This document shows, piece after piece, positions 45,505 to 56,756 of a DNA stretch of 64,000 nt; the stretch's first letter is position 1; each line of letters begins with the position of its first letter. The translations under genes and the position numbers were made by a program. The stretch lies in assembly GCF_001661675.2 (NCBI RefSeq), contig NZ_CP019602.1, positions 558,001 through 622,000 on the forward strand. Direction: 5' to 3'. The notes beneath the pieces were generated by a model that did not search any database, was not told the DNA's origin, and saw only the letters and a list, made by a program, of their open reading frames with translations. Source of the DNA: Croceicoccus marinus (GTDB lineage Bacteria > Pseudomonadota > Alphaproteobacteria > Sphingomonadales > Sphingomonadaceae).

Positions 45505-46449
45505 ATGACGGACAATATCGCACATGTTTCGCTGACCCGGCCGCTGGAAACGCTGGCCGACCAGCTGGGCCGCAGCTTTACGGAATTCGGCTTTGCGGTG
45601 GTATCGGACCACGGCATCGACGAGGACCTGATCGCCAGGGCCGAACGGATGAGCCGCGCCTTCTTCGCGCTGCCCGAGGATGCCAAGCGCGGCTATTTCA
45701 TCGAAGGCAGCGGCGGCGCGCGCGGCTACACGCCCTATCGCACCGAAAAGGCGGTGGGACAGGACACCACCGACCTCAAGGAATTCTGGCATGTCGGACG
45801 CAGCCTGCCCGCGGGCGACCCGCTGGAGGAGTTCATGCCCGCCAATGTCTGGCCGGCACAGCTGCCCGAATTCCGCGAGACCTTCGAGCGGCTCTATGCC
45901 GAGTTCGACAAGGCGGGGCTGAAAATCCTGTCGGCCATCGCGGTCCATCTGGGGCTGGAACCCGACTGGTTCGACGCGACTGTCGACCAGGGCAATTCGG
46001 TGCTGCGCCTGCTGCATTATCCCCCAATTCGCGATGCAAAAGGGGTGGAAAATGCCGAGGGCGCGGTGCGTGCCGCGCCGCATGGCGACATCAACACGAT
46101 CACCCTGCTGCTTGGCGCGGAAGAGGCAGGGCTGGAACTGCTGTCGCAGCAGGGCGAGTGGATTCCGGTGTCGCCGCGGCCGGGTGCGCTGGCGGTCAAT
46201 ATCGGCGACATGCTCTCGCGCCTGACGAACGACCGGCTGCGCTCGACCATCCACCGCGTGGTCAATCCCGAGGGAGAGGCGTCGCGCCGCAGCCGGTTCT
46301 CGATGCCGTTCTTCCTGCATTTCCGGCCCGACTTCGTGATCGAGACGCTGCCCCAATGCGTCGATGCGGACCACCCCGACCAGTACGAACCGCTGTCGAG
46401 CCACGATTTCCTGATGCAGCGCCTGCGCGAGATCAATCTGGCGAAATGA
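45505..46449 (+). CDS. 2-oxoglutarate/Fe(II)-dependent oxygenase (isopenicillin N synthase-like)
   Basis: A 314-residue cytoplasmic enzyme. The N-terminal non-heme dioxygenase domain has FGFAVVSDHGIDEDLI. The jelly-roll core carries the iron ligands H-x-D in APHGDINTITLLL and the distal H in TIHRVVNPEG; the 2OG-binding arginine lies in RRSRFSMPFF. Related bacterial enzymes include ethylene-forming, gibberellin-type and cephalosporin oxygenases, but the substrate cannot be read from sequence. The closest bacterial group is usually housekeeping. AAGGG precedes the ATG. Its 3' end overlaps pabB by 17 bases. Confidence 0.9.
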   Translation: MTDNIAHVSLTRPLETLADQLGRSFTEFGFAVVSDHGIDEDLIARAERMSRAFFALPEDAKRGYFIEGSGGARGYTPYRTEKAVGQDTTDLKEFWHVGRSLPAGDPLEEFMPANVWPAQLPEFRETFERLYAEFDKAGLKILSAIAVHLGLEPDWFDATVDQGNSVLRLLHYPPIRDAKGVENAEGAVRAAPHGDINTITLLLGAEEAGLELLSQQGEWIPVSPRPGALAVNIGDMLSRLTNDRLRSTIHRVVNPEGEASRRSRFSMPFFLHFRPDFVIETLPQCVDADHPDQYEPLSSHDFLMQRLREINLAK

Positions 46450-47581
46450 CTTCCGAAAGGAAGCGCGCCTTCGACAGGCATTCGCGCCATTCGCCGTCCC
46501 CGTCGCTGTCGGCCACCACGCCCGATCCGACGCCGAATGTCGCGCGACCGTCCGGCGTCAGCCGCAGCGTGCGGATCGCCACGTTGAAGCACGCCCCGTC
46601 CGCCTCCATCTGCCCGATCGCGCCGCAATAGGGTCCGCGCTGCCAGCCCTCGACCGCGTCGATGATTTCCATCGCGCGCAATTTGGGCGCGCCGGTGATC
46701 GATCCGCAGGGGAACATGGCGCCCAGCACGGCGGCAGCGTCGAAACCGTTCGCCAGCGTGGCGCGCACCGTGCTCGTCATCTGGAAGACGGTGGGATAGG
46801 CCTCGATCCGGAACGGGTCGTCCACCCGCACCGACCCCGGCACCGCCAGGCGCGAGAGGTCGTTGCGCATCAAATCGGTGATCATCAGGTTCTCGGCCCG
46901 GTCCTTGCGGCTGACGACAAGGTCGTCCTTCAGCGCGCGGTCGGCGGCCTTGTCGTGCCCGCGCGGGCGGGTGCCCTTCATCGGCCGGGTCTCGATGGCT
47001 GCGCCATTGGCCCGGAAGAACAGCTCGGGCGAGAAACTGAGCAGCCATTGTGCCCCGTCGAACACCAGTGCCCCGAACCGCGCCGCCGCGCGCGGGCGGA
47101 TCGCGCGGTAAATGGCGACCGGATCGCCCCGCCAGCCGCCGCCCAGCGCGATGGTGAGATTGGCCTGGTAGATGTCGCCCGCGCGAATCGCCTCGATGAT
47201 CCGGTCGAAGCGCTTGAGATAGGCGGTGCGGTCTGTCAGCGGCTCCATCGGGCCCAGGCTGCCGCTGCCGCTGCTGCGCTGAGCCAGCCAGCCGTCGACC
47301 GCGGCGATGGGCATGGCCGCGGCGCGGTCAAAGGCGGCCATCCACATCAACGGCCCGGCAGAGTGCCCACGCAGCGGCGCAAGCCGCGGGTCGAGCGCGA
47401 AGCCCGCCTCGTACCCAAGCCAGCCAGCCAGTTTCCCGCCTTCCCGGCGCAGCGATTCCAGATGCTTCAGCTTAGCCGGGACATCCGCATGATCGCGCGG
47501 GGCGAACACCTCTTGCGGGTCTTCGAACAGGCGCGCAGTGCCGGTTTCCAAGTCCTCTATCAGGGCGAAGGGCGAAAGCAT
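46433..47581 (-). CDS. pabB: Aminodeoxychorismate synthase component I
   Basis: A 382-residue chorismate-binding enzyme. It makes 4-amino-4-deoxychorismate for p-aminobenzoate and folate synthesis together with the PabA glutaminase. Motifs are FSPELFFRANG, IETRPMKGTRPRG (the PIKGT-type lysine of PabB), ENLMITDLMRNDLSR and GSITGAPKLRAMEII. The PIKGT-like TRPMKGT with lysine supports PabB rather than anthranilate synthase TrpE. There is no fused PabC domain. It is upstream of the tRNA-Gly on the opposite strand. Confidence 0.93.
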   Translation of the reverse strand: MLSPFALIEDLETGTARLFEDPQEVFAPRDHADVPAKLKHLESLRREGGKLAGWLGYEAGFALDPRLAPLRGHSAGPLMWMAAFDRAAAMPIAAVDGWLAQRSSGSGSLGPMEPLTDRTAYLKRFDRIIEAIRAGDIYQANLTIALGGGWRGDPVAIYRAIRPRAAARFGALVFDGAQWLLSFSPELFFRANGAAIETRPMKGTRPRGHDKAADRALKDDLVVSRKDRAENLMITDLMRNDLSRLAVPGSVRVDDPFRIEAYPTVFQMTSTVRATLANGFDAAAVLGAMFPCGSITGAPKLRAMEIIDAVEGWQRGPYCGAIGQMEADGACFNVAIRTLRLTPDGRATFGVGSGVVADSDGDGEWRECLSKARFLSEVISPD

Positions 47582-47699
47582 GGTCGCCCTTAACCGAGCG
47601 GCGCGGCGCAGACAAACCGGAACAGCGCCGCCGCGCGATCCCGATTGACCGCTCGCGCGAAATCTGCCAACCGCCTCCTCCGCCTTGCAGCGATGCTTC

Positions 47700-47773
47700 G
47701 CGGGTGTAGCTCAATGGTAGAGCAGCAGCTTCCCAAGCTGACGACGAGGGTTCGATTCCCTTCACCCGCTCCA
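47700..47773 (+). tRNA. tRNA-Gly (anticodon CCC)
   Basis: A 74-base cloverleaf including an encoded CCA. The acceptor GCGGGTG pairs with CACCCGC, the D-arm is GCTC-AATGGTA-GAGC and the anticodon loop is TTCCCAA (CCC at its centre). The T-arm is GAGGG-TTCGATT-CCCTT with one wobble pair. It reads GGG codons. It lies alone between pabB and the alpha/beta hydrolase gene. Confidence 0.95.
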
Positions 47774-47816
47774 GCAGCCTATCAGGCCCGCGTCCGCGAC
47801 GCGGGCCCGGTGTCGA

Positions 47817-48473
47817 TCAGCGGATCGGGCAGTCCGGGCTCAGCCGGAAATTCAGGTAATTGTCGACCGATCGCATCAGGTCGTCGAACTCGTGCTCGAA
47901 GAAATGGTTCGCGCGCGGGATTTCGTCGTGGTGGATGGTGATGTGCTTTTGCGTGCGCAGCTTGTCGACCAGCTTTTGCACCGCGTTCGGCGTGACCACC
48001 GTATCGGCCGCGCCCTGGATGATGATGCCACTGGCGGGGCAGGGCGCCAGGAACGAGAAATCGTACATGTTCGCGGGCGGCGCGATCGAGATGAAGCCGC
48101 GAATCTCGGGCCGGCGCATCAGCAGCTGCATGCCGATCAGCGCGCCGAACGACACGCCCGCGACCCAGGTCACCTGCGCTTCGGGGTGGATCGTCTGCAC
48201 CCAGTCCAGGGCGGCGGCGGCGTCGGACAATTCGCCGATGCCATTGTCGAAGCTGCCCTGGCTGCGGCCCACGCCGCGGAAATTGAAGCGCAGCACGGCA
48301 AAGCCGCGCGCTGCGAAATCCTTGAACAGCGCCTGGGTGATCCGCTCATTCATCGTGCCGCCGCCCTGCGGGTGCGGATGCAGGATCAACGCCAGGGGCG
48401 CACGCGGGCGCGGCGCGGGGTGGTAGCGGCCTTCGAGGCGGCCTTCGGGTCCGGGGAATATAACGGAAGGCAT
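47817..48473 (-). CDS. Alpha/beta hydrolase of the dienelactone-hydrolase-like type
   Basis: A 218-residue cytoplasmic hydrolase. The oxyanion region LILHPHPQGGGTM is followed by the strand-loop FAVLRFNFRGVGRSQGSFD. The nucleophile elbow is GVSFGA (Ser near residue 108), with the acid in GAADTVVTP and the histidine in RANHFFEHEFDDL. This subfamily (YtmA/COG2945-like) is widespread in proteobacteria and lacks a proven substrate. The start is ATG 48471-48473. Confidence 0.88.
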   Translation of the reverse strand: MPSVIFPGPEGRLEGRYHPAPRPRAPLALILHPHPQGGGTMNERITQALFKDFAARGFAVLRFNFRGVGRSQGSFDNGIGELSDAAAALDWVQTIHPEAQVTWVAGVSFGALIGMQLLMRRPEIRGFISIAPPANMYDFSFLAPCPASGIIIQGAADTVVTPNAVQKLVDKLRTQKHITIHHDEIPRANHFFEHEFDDLMRSVDNYLNFRLSPDCPIR

Positions 48474-48593
48474 CGGTGGAAATGGCACCTGTTGCTGCCC
48501 CGCGGGGAACCTTTGCGGCCCGCGGGGGTGTGATATGAAGTTGCTGCCTATATAGATAGCGCGCGCGCAAGCGCAATCTTGTGCTGCAACGCC

Positions 48594-49690
48594 GTGCCGA
48601 ACTGGCATGGCTGCCCGATCCGTTTCGCAAAGAGGTCCATCCTGCCCGCCATCTATCTCGACCATGCCGCCAGTGCCCCCCTGCTGCCCCATGCGCGCGA
48701 GGCGATGCTGCAGGGGCTGGCGCTCGATGCCAATCCGTCCAGCCCGCACCGCGCGGGGCGCGCGGCCAAGGCGGCGCTGGAAGATGCACGGTCGCGGGTG
48801 AAGGCGGCGCTGGGGTGGAGCGGCGAAGTGATCTTCACCAGCGGCGCGAGCGAGGCGCTGGAGATCGCGCTCACTCGCAGCCATGCGGCGCGGCGCGCGG
48901 TCTCTGCGGTCGAGCATGACGCGGTGACGCGCCATGCACCGGGCGCGGCGGTCGTGCCGGTGGGCTCGCACGGGTTGGTGGAGACCGGCGCTTTGGAAGA
49001 TTGCGCCGATACGCTGGTGGCGGTCCAGCAGGTCAATAACGAGACGGGCGTGATCCAGCCGGCGGCGGCAATCCGCGACGCGGTGCACCAGGCGGGCGGG
49101 ATTCTGCTGGTCGATTGTGCGCAATCGGCTGGCAAGATCGCGCTGCCGCCCTGCGACATGGCGGTCGTCAGCGCGCACAAGTTCGGCGGACCGATGGGGA
49201 TAGGCGCTTTGCTGCTGCGCGACCTTGGGCTGATCGCGCCGTCCGGCGGGCAGGAACGCGGCTATCGCGGCGGGACCGAGAATGTCGCGGGCGCGATGGC
49301 GATGGCCGCCGCGCTGGAAGCGGGCAGCGACTGGATGCAAGGCGCGGCGCGGCTGCGCGCAAGGCTTGAGGACGCGATCATCGACACGGGGGGGCAGGTG
49401 ATCGCCGCCGCATCGCCGCGTATTGCGACCATCGGGTCCTATCGCCTGCCGGGACTGGCCAGCGCGGTGCAGCTGATCCGGCTGGACGGAGCCGGCATCG
49501 CGGTGTCGGCAGGCAGCGCCTGTTCCTCGGGCTCGCTCAGGCCCAGCCGCGTGCTGATGGCGCTGGGGCTTGGGGAGAAGGCCGCCGCCGAGGTGATCCG
49601 CGTGTCTATCGGGCGCGAGACGACCGAGGACGACATCAAAGCTTTCCTGACGGTCTGGCGTGACCTGGCGGCGCAGGTGCGGACGGCAGC

Positions 49691-49694
<4 letters not shown>
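48594..49694 (+). CDS. Cysteine desulfurase family protein (first of a tandem pair)
   Basis: About 366 residues, class V aminotransferase fold with PLP. It has IYLDHAASAPLLPHAREAML, the PLP lysine in VSAHKFGGPMGIGAL and the catalytic cysteine in VSAGSACSSGSLRPSRVL. It transfers sulfur from cysteine for Fe-S clusters or tRNA thiolation. The start is doubtful: GTG at 48594 (used here) and TTG at 48579 have no Shine-Dalgarno, while AAAGAGG sits 6 bases before an in-frame CTG at 48642, exactly where homologues begin. Its end overlaps the second desulfurase as ATGA. Confidence 0.88.
48629..48635 (+). promoter_or_regulatory. Shine-Dalgarno-like AAAGAGG before a CTG start candidate
   Basis: AAAGAGG ends 6 bases before CTG 48642-48644, where the desulfurase reading frame begins PAIYLDHAA as in homologues. 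It suggests a rare CTG start; the alternative upstream GTG and TTG lack such a site. Confidence 0.35.
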
Positions 49695-50779
<1,085 letters not shown>

Positions 50780-50784
50780 AGCTC

Positions 50785-51117
50785 ATGGTCCGCGTCACGT
50801 TTGTCACTCCCAAGGGCGATAAGGTCGAAGCCGAATCGAAGGCAGGGTCGTCGCTGCTGGAAATCGGACAGGCGGCGGGCATGCCGCTGGAAGGAACGTG
50901 CGAGGGCCAGATGGCCTGCTCCACCTGCCATGTCATCGTCGCAAGCGAATGGTTCTCGCGCCTTCCCATGGCCAGCGACGATGAGGAAGACATGCTCGAC
51001 CTCGCTGCCGGAGCGGCTCCGACCAGCCGGCTGGCCTGCCAGATCATCGTGGACGAGGATCTCGACGGCGTCGTGGTGCGGGTGCCCGATACCGCCCACG
51101 ACATGATGCGCCGTTAA
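50785..51117 (+). CDS. [2Fe-2S] ferredoxin, Isc/adrenodoxin type
   Basis: A 110-residue electron carrier. The cluster cysteines are in EGTCEGQMACSTCHVIV (C-x5-C-x2-C) and the fourth in SRLACQI, the adrenodoxin/Isc-ferredoxin spacing. The acidic stretch ASDDEEDMLDLA is the usual partner-binding helix. A TTG at 50776 overlapping the desulfurase stop is an alternative start, but the ATG at 50785 gives the family N-terminus MVRVTFVTPKGD. It probably reduces the assembly scaffold while the upstream desulfurases supply sulfur. Confidence 0.94.
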   Translation: MVRVTFVTPKGDKVEAESKAGSSLLEIGQAAGMPLEGTCEGQMACSTCHVIVASEWFSRLPMASDDEEDMLDLAAGAAPTSRLACQIIVDEDLDGVVVRVPDTAHDMMRR

Positions 51118-51353
51118 CGCGTCGGCGCGGTTTAACCGTCCTGCGCAGGGCTGGCCTGACGGAAGTTGAGGTGTTCAGACGATCTTTCGGGCTGGTGTCG
51201 TTTCAGCCTAGCGCGTTGATCTATAGTTATATTTCAGGCCATAACCTTTTGCGGCATCCAGAGGGTCTGCCCGGTAGGGCGTCAGCAACTAACACAATTC
51301 GTTAATCATAGATGGAAAGGCTTTGTTGAAGCGCCCCGGGTCATGCTGCGTGC

Positions 51354-52280
51354 ATGGTCAGAACGAAGCCCTCGCGCCTGCGCCGCCAGCTTGCCCTTGC
51401 CGCCATGTCGACCGGAATGCTCCTTGCGCCCGCCGCGCAGGCTGCGCCCTGGAACGCCATCGCATTCACGGCCTGGCAGACCGCGATCCAGCCCCATGCG
51501 GGCTGTTCCGATGCTGCTGCCGATAGCCAGGGCGCGCCATCTGCCCTTTCGGCGCTCGATCGTATCCGGTTGCAGCAGTCGGGTCTGGCCGAAAGCCGGT
51601 CCGCACCGCCGCTGAACGAAGCGGGACGAATCGTACCCGTGGCCATGCGTTCTGCCGCAGGCGGCCGGATGGAACCGGCTGCAGCCGGTGTCCGCTGCGC
51701 GCGGCTTGCGCCCTCCATATCGGGCGGGTTCAAGGGCGGGTCGCTGGGACGGGCGAAGGCCGATACCGATTTTCTCGACAGCCGCATCGTGCCGATCAGT
51801 CGCACCGGCTTTGACGCGCAATGGGACCGCGTCAGCGCGCGGGGGGCAGGGCAGGCCAATGTGCGCTCCGCCGTGCTCAGCGCGGGTGAGGGCGCATCGC
51901 GCCGCGCGCAGCTTGCGGCCGTCAATCGCTGGGTTAACGCGCGCGTGCGCTTTACCGAGGATAGCGTGAATTACGGCCGCCGCGACTATTGGGCCGATGC
52001 CGCCGAAACGCTGCGCCGCGGCGCGGGTGACTGCGAGGATTACGCGATCGCCAAGATGCAGATCCTGGCCGCCATGGGCATCGCGCGCGAGGACATGTTC
52101 CTGACGCTGGCCCGCGACAAGATCCGCCGTGCGGATCACGCGATGCTGGTGGTGATGCTGGATGGGCAGCCGCTGGTGCTCGACAATGGCAGCGACGTGC
52201 TGCTCGACGGAACGGTCGCCAATGAATTTCGGCCGGTCTATTCCTTCAGCGGCGACCGGCGCTTCCTGCACGGTTTCTAA
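51354..52280 (+). CDS. LapG-like periplasmic transglutaminase-like cysteine protease (BTLCP, C93 type)
   Basis: A 308-residue exported cysteine protease. A basic N-terminus and a signal peptide end near residue 31. The BTLCP core has VNRWVNARVRFTEDSVNYG, then RRDYWADAAETLRRGAGDCEDYAIAK with Cys227, His262 in RADHAMLVVM and Asp277 in LVLDNGSD. In Pseudomonas LapG, this enzyme clips the N-terminus of the LapA adhesin and releases it, controlled by the c-di-GMP receptor LapD. It converges with the T1SS adaptor (7 bases apart), arguing for the adhesin as substrate. The 236 bases upstream include an AT-rich stretch (about 51225-51310) where its promoter may lie. Confidence 0.88.
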   Translation: MVRTKPSRLRRQLALAAMSTGMLLAPAAQAAPWNAIAFTAWQTAIQPHAGCSDAAADSQGAPSALSALDRIRLQQSGLAESRSAPPLNEAGRIVPVAMRSAAGGRMEPAAAGVRCARLAPSISGGFKGGSLGRAKADTDFLDSRIVPISRTGFDAQWDRVSARGAGQANVRSAVLSAGEGASRRAQLAAVNRWVNARVRFTEDSVNYGRRDYWADAAETLRRGAGDCEDYAIAKMQILAAMGIAREDMFLTLARDKIRRADHAMLVVMLDGQPLVLDNGSDVLLDGTVANEFRPVYSFSGDRRFLHGF

Positions 52281-52287
52281 CGCCGCG

Positions 52288-53559
52288 TTACTGCTCGGTC
52301 AGCGCGGTCGACAGGCCGCGGGTAAAGGGTGTCAGCAGATAGGCCAGCACGCTCTTGCGGCCGGTGATGATCTCGACGTCGCAGATCATGCCCGGCATGA
52401 TGGCCAGACGCTGGCCGGCACGCTCCATGAAGGCGCGGCTGGTTTCCACCTGCACCAGATAATAGCTTTCCCGCTCGTTCTCGTCATAGACGCTGTCGGC
52501 GCTGATCTGGCGAACGGTGCCGGGCAGGCCGCCATAGATCGAGAAATCATAGGCGGTGACTTTCACGTTCGCACGGTCGCCAACCTTGATGAAGGCGATG
52601 TCCGAAGGCTTGATCCGAGCCTCGACCAGCAAGCGCTCACCGGTCGGCACGATCTGCATGATCGTCTCGCCCGGAGACACGAAGCCGCCGACGGTGGTGA
52701 CCTGCAGATTATTCACGATGCCGTCGACCGGCGCGCGCAGTTCGTTGCGCTGGACCCGAGCCTCGGCGCCGCGGATCGATTGCTCGTTCACCGCGATGCG
52801 GGTGGCAATCTCGCTTCGCTCGTTCAGCGCCTGTTGCTGGAAGTCCAGCCGCGCGCTGGCGAGCTCGGCCTGCGCCTCGCGCACCGAGGCACTGGCGCGC
52901 TGCACACCTTGTCGCGCCCCGCTGAGACGCCCGCGCAGATCTGCCAGCTCGCGCTGCGCGCTGAGTAATTCGGTCTGAGGCACGATGTTCTTGGCCGCCA
53001 GCGGGGCCAGCATGTTGACCTGTTCCTGCGCCAGCCGTGTGCTCTCTTCCAGAGCGCCGACGGTCGCCTCGCCCTCGCGCAGGTCGCGGCGGCGCTGTTC
53101 GACGGCGGCGGCCAGGGCGGCCTCGCGGCTGCGATTGGCGGCGGCGCGCACGCTTTGCAGGCGGGCTTCTTCCGAACACACGCTGCCCGGAGCGCAGCCC
53201 GTGCCCGACCCGCTGGCCTCGCGGCCCAGCCGGTCGGCGCGGGCGGACAGCCGCTCTGTTTCGGTCTCGAGTTGGCCGAGCTGGCTGGCGCTTTCGCTGT
53301 CGTTGAGCCGGATCAGCAGTTCGCCGCGCTGTACCTGCTCGCCGTTCTGGATCAGGATTTCCTCGACCGTGGCGGGATCGGCCGCCTGCACCACCTGTAC
53401 CTTGCTGGACGGGATGACGCGCCCCTGTCCGCGCGTGATATCGTCGAGCGGGGCGAAGCTGGACCAGACCAGCAGCAGCAGCATGCCAATGGCCGCCACC
53501 ACGATCAGGCGGCGCGCGGAATCGAGCCTGTCCCAGCCCTGTCGTGCGCGTGCGATCAT
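52288..53559 (-). CDS. Type I secretion adaptor (HlyD/LapC family)
   Basis: A 423-residue inner-membrane adaptor. One N-terminal helix (about 19-37, [18 protein letters not shown]) is followed by [17 protein letters not shown], the typical start of the T1SS periplasmic domain. A long coiled-coil (about 100-270) and the C-terminal HlyD beta-barrel ([19 protein letters not shown]) end in [27 protein letters not shown]. It bridges the ABC exporter to the TolC-type channel. It overlaps the cell-wall hydrolase gene by 4 bases and is the last minus-strand gene of the locus. Confidence 0.95.
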   Translation of the reverse strand: MIARARQGWDRLDSARRLIVVAAIGMLLLLVWSSFAPLDDITRGQGRVIPSSKVQVVQAADPATVEEILIQNGEQVQRGELLIRLNDSESASQLGQLETETERLSARADRLGREASGSGTGCAPGSVCSEEARLQSVRAAANRSREAALAAAVEQRRRDLREGEATVGALEESTRLAQEQVNMLAPLAAKNIVPQTELLSAQRELADLRGRLSGARQGVQRASASVREAQAELASARLDFQQQALNERSEIATRIAVNEQSIRGAEARVQRNELRAPVDGIVNNLQVTTVGGFVSPGETIMQIVPTGERLLVEARIKPSDIAFIKVGDRANVKVTAYDFSIYGGLPGTVRQISADSVYDENERESYYLVQVETSRAFMERAGQRLAIMPGMICDVEIITGRKSVLAYLLTPFTRGLSTALTEQ

Positions 53560-54554
53560 TGTGCCTGTGTCTCTGTAAATGCAGTGGTGTCTGCCATTTC
53601 GGCGACGCGGGTTTCATCCGCCTGACCGGCGACAAGCTGGCGATAATGGCCCTGCGAGGGGGCGGGGAGTTCCAGCTTCCAGCCCTTGGTCGTGTCGAGC
53701 CGCCCGCCGATGTCGGCAGGGGCATGGCGGTCCGCGCTGCTGGGCGCGACCGTCAGGCCGTTTTCGAACCGCCCGGTGTCGGGGTCGGCGCCGCCGGCCA
53801 GCTGAATTTCCGCTACCGGACGGGTTAGCTGCGGAATGCGTTCCGCCCCGGCATAAAGCTGGGTGAACGCGCGCGCGCGGCCTGCCCCGCCATTGAAGCG
53901 ATAGAAGATATGCGTGCCGATCTGCCGCACCTTTCCCAGCGAATAGGCCCAGCGCGGCACGACATAGTCGGCATGGTAATGCGTCGCCGATCCGACGCTG
54001 CCTTCGACATGGCCGGCCAGGGCATCGCGCGCGACGTCCTCTGCCTGGGCCCATGCCCGCGCCGAGGGGCGGCGTGACAGCGAACCGTCGCAGGTGAAGC
54101 TGAACTGGCAGACGGGATCGTTCGCGCCTTGATAGACGACGCCGCACACCGAGTTGGGATAGGCCGGATGCCGCATGCGATTGAGCACGACCTGCGCCAC
54201 CGCGCGCTTGCCGCTTTCGGGTTCGTAACCGGCTTCGTAGTAGATCGCCTGGGTAAGGCATTGCTGCGCAGTCGCGCCGGCTGGGCCGCTGGCGGTGAAG
54301 CCGCGCATCGCCTCGGCAGGGGCGTGGCTGACCGCGATCAGCGCGTTGCGGGCCTTGGCATTGTCGCCCTTGGCCACCAGTTCGGCGCGCTTGCCCTGGG
54401 TCAGCGCGGCGATGGCGCGCTTCTGCTGCGCCGACATGCTAGCGGGCGTGTCGAACGCACCGGCCGGCGCGGGCAGCGGTACGGGTGCGGACAGGGTGAA
54501 GCCCGCGCACAGCGCCGCAGCCGCCGCAAGCATGCGGGGAGCCAGCCTAGCCAT
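53556..54554 (-). CDS. SleB-type cell-wall hydrolase inside the T1SS operon
   Basis: A 332-residue exported protein. The signal peptide covers about residues 1-30. The Hydrolase_2/SleB catalytic core starts at [29 protein letters not shown] (Glu of YYEA) and continues [21 protein letters not shown] and [18 protein letters not shown]. Family members are peptidoglycan lytic enzymes, of which spore SleB is best known. A C-terminal stretch of about 100 residues has no recognised domain. It overlaps the ABC gene by 8 bases and the HlyD gene by 4, so it is translated with the secretion machinery. It may open the wall for the exporter or a partner protein. Confidence 0.85.
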   Translation of the reverse strand: MARLAPRMLAAAAALCAGFTLSAPVPLPAPAGAFDTPASMSAQQKRAIAALTQGKRAELVAKGDNAKARNALIAVSHAPAEAMRGFTASGPAGATAQQCLTQAIYYEAGYEPESGKRAVAQVVLNRMRHPAYPNSVCGVVYQGANDPVCQFSFTCDGSLSRRPSARAWAQAEDVARDALAGHVEGSVGSATHYHADYVVPRWAYSLGKVRQIGTHIFYRFNGGAGRARAFTQLYAGAERIPQLTRPVAEIQLAGGADPDTGRFENGLTVAPSSADRHAPADIGGRLDTTKGWKLELPAPSQGHYRQLVAGQADETRVAEMADTTAFTETQAQ

Positions 54555-56730
54555 CGGTCCGCATTCCCACGCTCTTGATCACCTCTTCCTTCGGACCGTC
54601 GGCGACGATGCGCCCGCCGTCGATCACGATCACCCTTTCGCACAGCTGGAATAGGGCCGGGCGATGGGTGGAGACAATCAGGGTCTGATCCGGTGTCAGA
54701 TTCTGTGACAGGCACTGGATGAACAGCCGTTCGGTCTGCGCGTCCATCGCGCCGGTCGGCTCGTCTAGGAACAGCAGCTTGGACGGCTCGACAAAGGCGC
54801 GGGCAAGCGCGAGGAAATTGCGCTGGCCGCCCGACAGCTGCCGCCCGCCTTCACCGACCGGACGGTCGAACCCGCCCGCATCGCGCGACAGATAGCGGTC
54901 CGCGCCGACCTTGCGAAGCGCGGCAATCAACTGCTCCTCGGTGGCGCGCGACGAGGCGAGCGAGAGATTGTCCTTGATCGTGCCCGAAAACAGGTTCGAA
55001 TCTTGCGCGACGAAGCGGAATTCGCGCCGCAGGTCGTGGGGGCGGTACTGGTGGCTGTCGATCCCATCGACCAGCATGGCGCCCGCGCTCGGTTCGAACA
55101 GGCCGGATATAATGCGCCCCAGCGTGGACTTGCCCGCCGCGACGCGGCCGACGATGGCGATCCGTTCACCGGGCCGGATGGTCAGGTTGATGCCCGACAG
55201 CGAGGCCGTGTTGGCACCCGGGTAGGTGAAGCTGACGTCGCGCAGTTCCACGCTCGCGCTGCGCACCTGCGGCGGCAGCGAGGTGGAGCCCATGCGCCGC
55301 TCGTCGGCCTGGTCCCACAGACGCTCGATCGAATCCAGCGTCTCGCGCGCCTGCCTCCAGCGGGTGAGCAGATAGGCTAGCTGCCCCGCGGGCGCGAGCG
55401 CGCGGCTGGACAGCATGACGATCGCGATGATCGCACCCATGGTGATCACGCCCGCGTCGAACAGATAATAGCCGCCGATGACCAGCGCGATGGTGCTGAA
55501 CTGCTGGAAGGTCGAGGCCGCGCCGATGGCGGTCGAATTGACTTCGCGCAGGCGTTTCTGCGACCGGCTTGCCATGTCTGACAGGCGCCGCCAGCGGCCC
55601 AGCATCTCGCCTTCGCCCGCGATGCTCTTCAGCGTTTCCAGGCCCGCGATGCTTTCAACCAGCTGCGTCTGCTGCAGCCCGTAATCCGCCTGCGCGTCGC
55701 GCGCGGCATCCGCCGCCTTGCGCTGAAGATACAGGCCGAGCAGCCCCATGCCGGTGATCGCCAAGATCGGCACGAAGGCCAGCGGCCCCGCGATGATCGC
55801 GATGAAGGCCACAAAAATGAACAGGAACGCCACGTCGACGACCAGCACCACCGTGGTCGAGGCAAAGAAGTCGCGCAGCACGGAATACTCGCTGACGCGC
55901 GCGACCAGATTGCCGGTATGGCCCGACTTCTCGGCAAGCGGCGTCGCCATCACGCGCGAATAGATCTTCTGCGAGAGCGAAATGTCGAGATCGCGGCTGA
56001 TCCCGTCGAGCACATCGGTGCGCGCACGGCGCAGCGCGAATTCCAGCGCGAATGCGATCAGCACGCCGATGGCAAGCACCCACAGGCTTGCATCCGCGCG
56101 GTTGGGGATCACGCGGTCATAGACATTCATGGTGAAGATCGGCAGCGCGACCGCCAGCAGGTTGATGACTACCGAGGCCAGCAGCACCGGCCAGAATTCG
56201 CGGCGACGCTTGGTAATCTCGGACCAGAACCAGTGCTGGCGCGCCTTGCGGTGCCACGGCTGGCCCGCATCGCGCATCGCTGTGGAATCGCCTTCCACCG
56301 ACAGCAGGGTCAACGCCTCGCTGGCGGCATAGCGGTCGGCAGGCTCCCAATGCTCGTCGCCCGATGCCGGGTGCCATGCCAGCACGTCGCTGTCGTTGCG
56401 TTCCAGCAGCAGCGTCAGCGCGCCATCGGGCATCCGAACGATCATCGGAAACAGCGAGGCATCGAGCGGCAGCTTCCTCGCGCGGCGCTCTTCGTAGTTC
56501 AGGCCCAGCAGTTCCAGCGCCGGACCGGTCTGGTGCCAAGGCAGCAGGCCGTCGGCCCCCATCGCCAGCGAACTGTGCAGCGTGGCGGGCGCGAAAGGCG
56601 TGTCGAAATGCCGCGCCACCCGCGCAAGGCAGGCGATCAGCGGATCGGCCGCAAGGGTCGAAGTCCGCGACGGGTCGGACGCGGCGGGGCCGCGCTGGCT
56701 GTCCGCCGCTGGGCTGTCAGCCATGTCCAT
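54547..56730 (-). CDS. Type I secretion ABC transporter (LapB/HlyB-like)
   Basis: A 727-residue exporter subunit. An N-terminal C39-like domain (about 25-150) precedes a six-helix ABC membrane domain. The C-terminal ATPase has Walker [10 protein letters not shown], signature [15 protein letters not shown] and Walker [13 protein letters not shown]. The C39 part lacks the canonical catalytic Cys context, so it is probably a substrate-docking domain as in LapB, not a peptidase. It pairs with the HlyD adaptor and TolC-type protein in the same operon, with only 26 bases to the tolC-like gene upstream. Confidence 0.95.
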   Translation of the reverse strand: MDMADSPAADSQRGPAASDPSRTSTLAADPLIACLARVARHFDTPFAPATLHSSLAMGADGLLPWHQTGPALELLGLNYEERRARKLPLDASLFPMIVRMPDGALTLLLERNDSDVLAWHPASGDEHWEPADRYAASEALTLLSVEGDSTAMRDAGQPWHRKARQHWFWSEITKRRREFWPVLLASVVINLLAVALPIFTMNVYDRVIPNRADASLWVLAIGVLIAFALEFALRRARTDVLDGISRDLDISLSQKIYSRVMATPLAEKSGHTGNLVARVSEYSVLRDFFASTTVVLVVDVAFLFIFVAFIAIIAGPLAFVPILAITGMGLLGLYLQRKAADAARDAQADYGLQQTQLVESIAGLETLKSIAGEGEMLGRWRRLSDMASRSQKRLREVNSTAIGAASTFQQFSTIALVIGGYYLFDAGVITMGAIIAIVMLSSRALAPAGQLAYLLTRWRQARETLDSIERLWDQADERRMGSTSLPPQVRSASVELRDVSFTYPGANTASLSGINLTIRPGERIAIVGRVAAGKSTLGRIISGLFEPSAGAMLVDGIDSHQYRPHDLRREFRFVAQDSNLFSGTIKDNLSLASSRATEEQLIAALRKVGADRYLSRDAGGFDRPVGEGGRQLSGGQRNFLALARAFVEPSKLLFLDEPTGAMDAQTERLFIQCLSQNLTPDQTLIVSTHRPALFQLCERVIVIDGGRIVADGPKEEVIKSVGMRTDG

Positions 56731-56756
56731 GGAGCGATCGCCTGTCGTTCATCGCT

